Shown: positions 21,513 to 26,452 of the stretch, piece after piece
How positions within the stretch are numbered: the stretch's first letter is position 1
Layout: each line of letters begins with the position of its first letter
Made by a program: the position numbers and the translations under genes
Source: Gp7-AA10 sp035516895
GTDB taxonomy: Bacteria > Acidobacteriota > Thermoanaerobaculia > Gp7-AA8
Length of the DNA stretch: 26,452 nucleotides
Direction of reading: 5' to 3'
Assembly: GCA_035516895.1 (NCBI GenBank)
Contig: DATIZY010000053.1
Coordinates: forward strand, 1-26,452
Notes under the pieces: generated by a model
What the model was told of the DNA's origin: nothing
The model's database searches: none
Seen by the model: only the letters and a program-made list of their open reading frames with translations

Positions 21513-23036
21513 CTATGCATTGCGCAGCTTCTGAATCGCAGCCGGGATCCGTTCCGCCAGGTCCATCGCCGCAAGGCCGGTGTCGCCCATCTCCTCCTTC
21601 AGCAGATCGCCGGCGAAGCCGTGGATGTAGACCGCGGCGCACGCGGCGTCGAACGGATCGACTCCGCGCGCGAGAAACGCCGCGGCCATTCCGCCTAACA
21701 CGTCGCCCATTCCGCCGCTGGCCATGCCGGGATTGCCGGTCGGATTCACGTTGACATGGCCTTCCGGATCGGCGATCAACGTTTGGAATCCTTTGAGCAC
21801 GACGACGCAGTTGCAGCGCTTCGCCGCTTCGCGGGCGATCTCGATGCGCGCCGCCACCACGTCGTTCGTTGTCAGGCCGAGGAGGCGGGCCATTTCACCG
21901 GGGTGAGGAGTGATCACGCGCGGACGGCCGCCCGGATTGACCTCCCGCGCGCGTCCGGCGAAGGCGTTGAGCCCCGACGCGTCGATGACGAGCGGCTGCT
22001 CGATCGACGCGACGAGGTCGCGGACGCGCGCGTAGCTCTCCTCGTCGTCGCGAAGTCCGGGACCGACGAGCACGGCGTCTTTGCCGCCGAGAAACTTCAT
22101 CGTCTCCGGCAGCCACCATTTCATTTCGATCGGAACGGTCATCGATTCGATCGATCCACTGTTGACCAGCGGCGCCACTTCGCGATCGATCGCAACGCTG
22201 ACGAGCCCCGCGCCGCTGCGGATCGCGCCGCGCGCGCACATCACCGCCGCACCGGTGCGGCCGGGCGAGCCTGCGACGATGCCGACGTGGCCGTACGTCC
22301 CCTTGTGCGTGTTCGCGAGGCGCGGCGCGATGAACGGGCGCACGCCGGCGGGCGTCGTCAGCGCGAGTGTGACGTTCTCGTCCTGAATCGCAGCGTCGGG
22401 AATCGAGATGTCGGCGACGACCACCTCGCCGCAGGCAGTTGCCGCCGGCTCGAAGATGTGGCACATCTTGGGCGCTGCGAACGTGACCGTGACGTTCGCC
22501 TGCACGCAGGGATCGAACGGCTCGATCGATGAAGCGTTCGCGCCGCTCGGCATATCGACTGCGACGACCGGCAGCGCGAGCTCGTTCATCGATCGAATCA
22601 CTTCGGCGTAGATGCCCTCGGGGGCGCGATTGAGCCCGGTGCCGAAGACGGCATCGACGATGACGTCGGCATCGGACGCGTGCACGAGGGCAGCGTCGAG
22701 CGTATCGACGCTCGTGATCTCGTACGTCGGCAGCGCGAGCCGCTCGCAGATCGCGAGGTTGATCGCCGCGTCGCCGCTGTACTTCCGCTCGCCGCAGATG
22801 AAGACCGCCGGCACGACGCCGCGATTCTCGAGATGGCGCGCCACCGCGAATCCGTCGCCGCCGTTCGCGCCGGGGCCGCAGAAGATCGAGGCGCGCTCGC
22901 AATTCGGGTGGTGCTCGAAGATCGCGTCGACGACCGCGATCGCAGCGTTCTCCATCAGCACGAGCGAAGGAATGCCGAAGCGCTCCGTCGCGCGGCGATC
23001 GATGTTGCGCATTTGATCGGCAGTGACGATCTTCAT
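21513..23036 (-). CDS. nnr: Bifunctional NAD(P)H-hydrate epimerase / dehydratase
   Basis: This enzyme repairs hydrated NADH and NADPH: the N-terminal YjeF domain epimerises NAD(P)HX, and the C-terminal kinase-fold domain dehydrates the S form using ADP or ATP. The 507 residues split as expected. Epimerase, about 1-215, has GPGANGGDGF (54-63), FGTGLN (131-136) and AVDMPSG with Asp161. Dehydratase, about 230-500, has THKGTYGHVGIVAGS, ITPHPGEM (376-382) and GGMGDVLGG with Asp445 as the catalytic base. No frameshift or missing motif is seen. It is followed by tsaE and preceded by a DUF2064 gene on the same strand. Confidence 0.96.
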   Translation of the reverse strand: MKIVTADQMRNIDRRATERFGIPSLVLMENAAIAVVDAIFEHHPNCERASIFCGPGANGGDGFAVARHLENRGVVPAVFICGERKYSGDAAINLAICERLALPTYEITSVDTLDAALVHASDADVIVDAVFGTGLNRAPEGIYAEVIRSMNELALPVVAVDMPSGANASSIEPFDPCVQANVTVTFAAPKMCHIFEPAATACGEVVVADISIPDAAIQDENVTLALTTPAGVRPFIAPRLANTHKGTYGHVGIVAGSPGRTGAAVMCARGAIRSGAGLVSVAIDREVAPLVNSGSIESMTVPIEMKWWLPETMKFLGGKDAVLVGPGLRDDEESYARVRDLVASIEQPLVIDASGLNAFAGRAREVNPGGRPRVITPHPGEMARLLGLTTNDVVAARIEIAREAAKRCNCVVVLKGFQTLIADPEGHVNVNPTGNPGMASGGMGDVLGGMAAAFLARGVDPFDAACAAVYIHGFAGDLLKEEMGDTGLAAMDLAERIPAAIQKLRNA

Positions 23037-23071
23037 GACGAAGCTGACTTTCGAATGTCGAACGAAGAATC

Positions 23072-23110
23072 TCGAATGAAGAATGGCTCGATTCTGAATT
23101 CTTCATTCGA
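23072..23110. repeat. A+T-rich inverted repeat between the DUF2064 gene and nnr
   Basis: TCGAATGAAGAAT (23072-23084) and its exact reverse complement (23098-23110) flank a 13-base loop. Related shorter pieces (TCGAATG, CGAAGAATC, TTCGAA, AATCT/AGATT) extend the pattern over 23050-23122. The gap between the two genes is 97 bases and much richer in A+T than its surroundings. It may be a terminator-like hairpin or a member of a repeat family. Confidence 0.55.
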
Positions 23111-23133
23111 AATTCGAAGATTGAAATTCACAT

Positions 23134-23826
23134 TCACGCGGCCATTCCCCAATCCCGCAGGAGACGCGCGAGCTCGCTCTCGTCGTTCGCGTGCTCGCGG
23201 GCGAAACGCCGGAGGTCGTCGACGACGTCGATGTCGTAACGCTGCGGCAGCATCGAAACGGTGTTCCGCATTTCGCGAATGCGCGTCAGCGTCAGCTGGA
23301 GAACGTGGTTCGAGCCCCACGGCACGTGTCGAAAAATCTCCGCGTTGAAGACGGCTGCGCGGCAACCGATGAGGTAATAGCCTCCGTCATCGGCCGGACC
23401 GAGGACCCAATCGCACGATTCGAGCAGCGCGAATGCGTCGTCGATGATCGCGCGCGGAAGCAGCGGATCGTCGACGCCGATCGCCACGATTTTCTGCGTG
23501 CGGTGAAAAAAGAATCGCTCGGAGAACGCCATCGCCAGGCGGTCGCCGAGGTCAGAGCCGGTTTGCATTGCCAGAGAGCGTTCGCCGAATGCGCGACGCA
23601 GCATCGCTCCGTTTGCCGTTGCGGTCGGCGCCCACAAAATCTCGATCTCGATCTGCCGGTCCGCGCCGCCGATCGACGCGAGCAGATCGCCGAGCATCGC
23701 CTCGTACGCAGCGAGTGCTCGCTCCGCGCCGATCGCTTCCGCGAGCCGAGTCTTCACGCGCCCCGGCTCCGGCACTCGCGCGAACACGAGCAGCCGCCGG
23801 GCGGGCGGGTGGATGGTGGGAAACAC
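23134..23826 (-). CDS. DUF2064 family glycosyltransferase-like protein
   Basis: This encodes 230 residues from a GTG start. The chain opens with RRLLVFARVPEPGRVKTRLA, the nucleotide-sugar or nucleotide-binding loop shared by DUF2064 proteins (TIGR04282) and by MobA/CofC-like nucleotidyltransferases. It continues with GDRLAMAF, AIGVDDPLLP and the acidic WVLGPADDGGYYLIG motif, all present. Members are often annotated as glycosyltransferases linked to arsenosugar or exopolysaccharide genes; no such neighbours are present here. No Shine-Dalgarno sequence precedes the GTG, but a -10-like box sits exactly 6 bases upstream. Confidence 0.85.
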   Translation of the reverse strand: MFPTIHPPARRLLVFARVPEPGRVKTRLAEAIGAERALAAYEAMLGDLLASIGGADRQIEIEILWAPTATANGAMLRRAFGERSLAMQTGSDLGDRLAMAFSERFFFHRTQKIVAIGVDDPLLPRAIIDDAFALLESCDWVLGPADDGGYYLIGCRAAVFNAEIFRHVPWGSNHVLQLTLTRIREMRNTVSMLPQRYDIDVVDDLRRFAREHANDESELARLLRDWGMAA

Positions 23827-23832
23827 GGCGAA

Positions 23833-23838
23833 AGTATA
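23833..23838 (-). promoter_or_regulatory. -10 box suggesting a leaderless DUF2064 mRNA
   Basis: On the minus strand TATACT (five of six matches to TATAAT) is followed by exactly 6 bases and the GTG start at 23826. This places the transcript start on the GTG. No -35 box is evident. Confidence 0.45.
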
Positions 23839-23992
23839 GTTCGCGGTTCGCAGTTCGCCGCCGACTGTTGGCCGGACGAGAGCATGTCATCCTTCTCCCG
23901 CTGCGCGGTATCGGTAGACGGGGAAGCGCTCCGCGCATCGGCATTCACGCTCGACGGCCGTGTTACGCTCGGGCAACGGCCATCGGCGAACG

Positions 23993-24742
23993 ATGAGACG
24001 CATTGCTCTCGTCACAGACTTCGGCACGCGCGATCCGTATGTCGCGGCAGTGAAGGGTGTCATCGCCGCGCGGAGCGACGCGCCAATCCTCGACTGCACG
24101 CACGACATCGCGCCGTTCGACGTCTGGGAAGCCGCGTTTTATCTCCGATCGATCGCGCGCTACTGGCCCGACGGCACGATCTTCACGGTGGTGATCGATC
24201 CCGGCGTCGGCACCTCGCGGCGGATCATCGCGATCGACTCCGCGGGAAAAATCTTTCTCGCGCCCGACAACGGCGCGCTGAGCTTCATCATCGGCATCGC
24301 GCATTCGGTCGAAAACGAATCGCTGTTTCTGCCCGACGGCAGCACGACGTTTCACGGCCGCGACCGCTTCGCGCCGGTTGCCGCGGCGCTGGCCAACGGC
24401 CTCGCAATCGAGCAGCTCGGGCCGCGCGTCGAGGATCTCGTGCGGCTCGACTACGAGCCGCCGATTTACGATCGCAGGCGCGCCGAGGGGACGATCGTCT
24501 CCGTCGATCGGTTCGGAAATCTGATCACCGACATTGAGGCGGCGCGGCTGCCGTTCAAGAGTTTCGTCCTGCAGGCGCGGCAGATGAGCGTGACGCGCAT
24601 CGCGAGGAGCTACACGGGAGATGGCCCATTTCTGATCATCGGCTCGACAGGGTGCGTGGAAATCTCGGCGCCGCAATCGAGCGCGGCAGCGCTCTTGCAG
24701 CTCGGCCGGGGCGATCGCGTGACGGTCGCGCCGGCAAGTTGA
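23993..24742 (+). CDS. SAM hydrolase / adenosyl-transferase family protein (DUF62)
   Basis: This encodes 249 residues from the ATG at 23993 (MRRIALVTDFG). The family landmarks are in order: TDFGTRDPYVAAVKG, a DCTHDIAPFD segment, VVIDPGVGTSRR, LAPDNG and, in the C-terminal barrel, VDRFGNLITDI. Members use S-adenosylmethionine with hydroxide to give adenosine and methionine; close relatives are the fluorinase and chlorinase. PDNG and the Asp of TDFG line the SAM site. An upstream GTG at 23960 would add 11 unconserved residues. No Shine-Dalgarno sequence precedes either start. The stop codon overlaps the start of the transpeptidase gene, so the two are probably co-translated. Confidence 0.9.
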   Translation: MRRIALVTDFGTRDPYVAAVKGVIAARSDAPILDCTHDIAPFDVWEAAFYLRSIARYWPDGTIFTVVIDPGVGTSRRIIAIDSAGKIFLAPDNGALSFIIGIAHSVENESLFLPDGSTTFHGRDRFAPVAAALANGLAIEQLGPRVEDLVRLDYEPPIYDRRRAEGTIVSVDRFGNLITDIEAARLPFKSFVLQARQMSVTRIARSYTGDGPFLIIGSTGCVEISAPQSSAAALLQLGRGDRVTVAPAS

Positions 24743-26313
24743 GACGCCTCCTCGCACCTCTTCTGATCGCGCTCGCGATTCTCGTCGCGGCGCTCTTCGC
24801 GCTCGCCTGGATTCCTCTGGTGCAGGCCCGCGACGCGTGGCGCGCCGGGGAAAACACAGCGGCGATCGAGATCGCCGAGCGGTGGTCGCAGCTGTATCTG
24901 TGGCCTCAGCAGTATCACCAGGTCCTCGCCGCGGCGTTGTTGTGCGCCGGAAACGACGCCGCCGCGCGGCCGCACCTCGCTGCGATCGGCCGCATCCTGA
25001 TTCCCGTGATTGCCAAAAACGAAGTCGCGGAGAAGCTGTTCGCGCACGAGCGCTATGCCGAGTTTCTCGCGTACGACGCCGCGTCGCAGGAGCGCAGCGA
25101 CTCCGATGACGTCCGCCTCGATCGGGCGGCGGCGCTCGTCGCCACGAATCAGGTTGCCGCCGCCGAAAAGGTGCCGATCGACCGGTCGAAAGTGCCGCAA
25201 GGAAAATTTGCCGCGCTGCAGACGGCGATCGCCGTGCGAAAAAGCGGCGTGCGACTGCCGCTGGTCCTCGATCGTGCGAACGGCTCGATTTCGGCGGACC
25301 CGGACTATGCGCCGCTGGTTGCGACGATCGACGCGCACGCGAACCCGAACGAGACGATCGAAACGACGCTCGATCCGGCCGTGCAGAAGGCCGCGCTCGC
25401 GGCTCTCGGAAAATTTCGCGGCGCGCTCGTGGCGATCGATCCGCAGACCAACGAGATCCTCGCCGTCGCGAACAGCGGCACCGACGAGAACCTCGCGTTC
25501 GATCACGAATACGAGCCCGGCTCGGTCGTCAAAGTGCTGACCGGACTCAATGCGTTCACGAACGGCGTCGACGTGCAGTCGATGTTTCCGTACGACTGCA
25601 GGGGCTTTCTCGACATTGACGGCCGCCGATTCGGCGACTGGATGCCGCAGGGACACGGCGAGCTTCATTCGATCGACGACGCGCTGGCCGTCTCCTGCAA
25701 CGTTTACTTCGCCGACCTCGGCCTCCGCATCGGCCGCGATCAGCTCGAGCGTTACATGGCCTCGGCCGGCTTCAACGGCCAGATCAACCTCGGCCTTTTT
25801 CAAGTGCCCCTCGGCCGGATGGAACCCGTGGACGTGTCCGACAACTTCGAGACGGGCTTTCTGGCGATCGGGTTGAAGCACGAGCAGATGAACGCGATTC
25901 ACTTGGCGATGCTCGCGTCGATGGTCGCCAATCGCGGCGTGCTCACCACTCCGCGACTCTTTCGCGAGCGCCGCTCGATCCTCGGCGAGGTCGTCGCCGG
26001 GCCGCAGCAACAAGGCTCGACGCGCATCGCGCCGGTCGCGGCGGCCGAGCGAATGATCGAAGCGATGCAGGCGGTGGCGACCGAGTCGCGCGGTACGGGG
26101 CATCGCGCGCCGGTGGGAGGAATCTCGCTGGCGATGAAAACCGGAACAGCGGGCGAGCGTCAGGAAGGTCTCGACGCGATCATCCTGGCGTTCGCGCCGG
26201 TGGAGAACCCCAAGATCGCGTTCGGCGTCATCGCGCAGGGCGCCGGGCCCGCGGAGTTCGCCGGGGCGAAGATCGCGCACGATTTTCTGCTCGCGTTGAA
26301 GCCGCGGCTTTAG
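24739..26313 (+). CDS. Membrane-anchored penicillin-binding transpeptidase
   Basis: This encodes 524 residues from a TTG start overlapping the preceding stop by four bases (TTGA). That start puts a single signal-anchor helix at about residues 4-29. The transpeptidase domain (about 210-520) has all three active-site motifs: Ser262-x-x-Lys265 in GSVVK, Ser319-Cys-Asn321, and Lys467-Thr-Gly in MKTGTAG. It should therefore be an active, penicillin-sensitive enzyme crosslinking peptidoglycan in the periplasm. The region 30-205 is helical and unusual, with no glycosyltransferase domain and no obvious class B dimerisation domain. A longer open frame from 24652 only overlaps the SAM hydrolase gene. 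No ftsW/rodA partner is nearby, so a role in division versus elongation cannot be told. Confidence 0.9.
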   Translation: MRRLLAPLLIALAILVAALFALAWIPLVQARDAWRAGENTAAIEIAERWSQLYLWPQQYHQVLAAALLCAGNDAAARPHLAAIGRILIPVIAKNEVAEKLFAHERYAEFLAYDAASQERSDSDDVRLDRAAALVATNQVAAAEKVPIDRSKVPQGKFAALQTAIAVRKSGVRLPLVLDRANGSISADPDYAPLVATIDAHANPNETIETTLDPAVQKAALAALGKFRGALVAIDPQTNEILAVANSGTDENLAFDHEYEPGSVVKVLTGLNAFTNGVDVQSMFPYDCRGFLDIDGRRFGDWMPQGHGELHSIDDALAVSCNVYFADLGLRIGRDQLERYMASAGFNGQINLGLFQVPLGRMEPVDVSDNFETGFLAIGLKHEQMNAIHLAMLASMVANRGVLTTPRLFRERRSILGEVVAGPQQQGSTRIAPVAAAERMIEAMQAVATESRGTGHRAPVGGISLAMKTGTAGERQEGLDAIILAFAPVENPKIAFGVIAQGAGPAEFAGAKIAHDFLLALKPRL

Positions 26314-26344
26314 TTCAGCGGAGAGCAGGGAGAACCTCTGTGCG

Positions 26345-26395
26345 CTCTGTGCCTCTGTGGTGAACTCGAAGTGTTCTCTGTGCCGCTACGGTGAA
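26345..26395. repeat. Short direct repeats after the transpeptidase gene
   Basis: CTCTGTGCCTCTGTGGTGAA (26345-26364) recurs at 26376-26395 with three changes, a period of 31 bases. A further CCTCTGTG lies at 26335-26342. The stretch 26314-26400 has no other feature. It resembles degenerate dispersed repeat sequence. Confidence 0.45.
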
Positions 26396-26416
26396 TCAAA
26401 CCAGCTAAAATGAACC

Positions 26417-26452
26417 ATGGCCTCCGGCCGCGAGCGGCGACGCTCCGAGCGG
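26417..26452 (+). CDS. Possible start of a new gene, cut by the window edge
   Basis: The ATG at 26417 opens a frame of 12 codons (MASGRERRRSER) that runs off the right edge. A basic RRxSER segment near the N terminus is common in PilZ-domain and similar regulators, but twelve residues cannot prove it. A second ATG at 26410 in another frame is also open to the edge. No ribosome site is clear. Confidence 0.25.
   Translation, partial: MASGRERRRSER

Noticed and set aside
7046..21700. Heptamer GCCTAAC/GTTAGGC five times (near 7046, 13286, 15358, 17527, 21694), always at rare Leu TTA/CTA codons
   Set aside because: From rough base composition about three are expected on both strands by chance, so five is not a clear excess; a genome-wide count would be needed.
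1..26452. CRISPR arrays, tRNA genes, insertion sequences, attachment sites
   Set aside because: No regularly spaced identical repeats, no cloverleaf with a CCA-type acceptor or TTCGANTC arm, and no transposase or integrase motifs were seen on reading.

Overview
The window is G+C-rich bacterial chromosome, roughly 60-65% G+C by eye. It holds about 26 densely packed protein genes. I see no tRNA, rRNA, CRISPR array, insertion sequence, integrase or phage gene, and no gene-free stretch reaches 300 bases; the largest gaps are about 120-190 bp. The gene mix suggests an Acidobacteriota-type soil or sediment bacterium, perhaps near Thermoanaerobaculia. It includes a membrane Ser/Thr kinase fused to a TolB-like region and TPRs, secreted TPR proteins, DUF2330, DUF4142, Fe-S type PurF, and several envelope proteins with no obvious family. 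This placement is inference from gene content only.

Layout. 1-2907: the 3' part of a DUF2330 gene, a DUF2007-like membrane protein, a small membrane protein and an MFS transporter. 2979-4062: a three-gene operon (DUF2089-type HTH protein, small membrane protein, SHOCT-like protein). It is driven by a near-consensus promoter whose spacer holds a perfect palindrome, and it is the best candidate here for an undescribed regulatory module. 9138-4082 (minus): a probable operon of kinase-TolB-TPR protein, small lipoprotein and exported GH42-like glycosidase. 9193-12272: a Gly-rich RRM RNA-binding protein, a secreted protein, a secreted amidohydrolase and a DUF4142 lipoprotein. 17576-12462 (minus): purL, a tandem GNAT acetyltransferase, OsmC and purF, so two purine genes flank two unrelated genes and REP-like palindromes. 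17601-21010: two exported proteins, one with an Asp-box and an EF-hand loop, the other with TPR-like repeats. 23826-20997 (minus): a DUF2064 glycosyltransferase, the NAD(P)HX repair enzyme (nnr) and tsaE. 23993-26313: a SAM hydrolase/adenosyltransferase-like protein coupled to a membrane-anchored penicillin-binding transpeptidase. A possible new gene start lies at the right edge.

Two themes run through the non-coding sequence. First, several genes lack a Shine-Dalgarno sequence and instead carry a TANNNT -10-like box 6-8 bases before the start codon, which suggests leaderless transcripts. Second, the short gaps hold several unrelated palindromic or repeated elements: a clover-like double hairpin beside osmC/purF, a long inverted repeat before tsaE, an A+T-rich inverted repeat after the DUF2064 gene, and a short direct repeat near the right edge. 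These look like dispersed intergenic repeat families, but copy number cannot be judged from one window.
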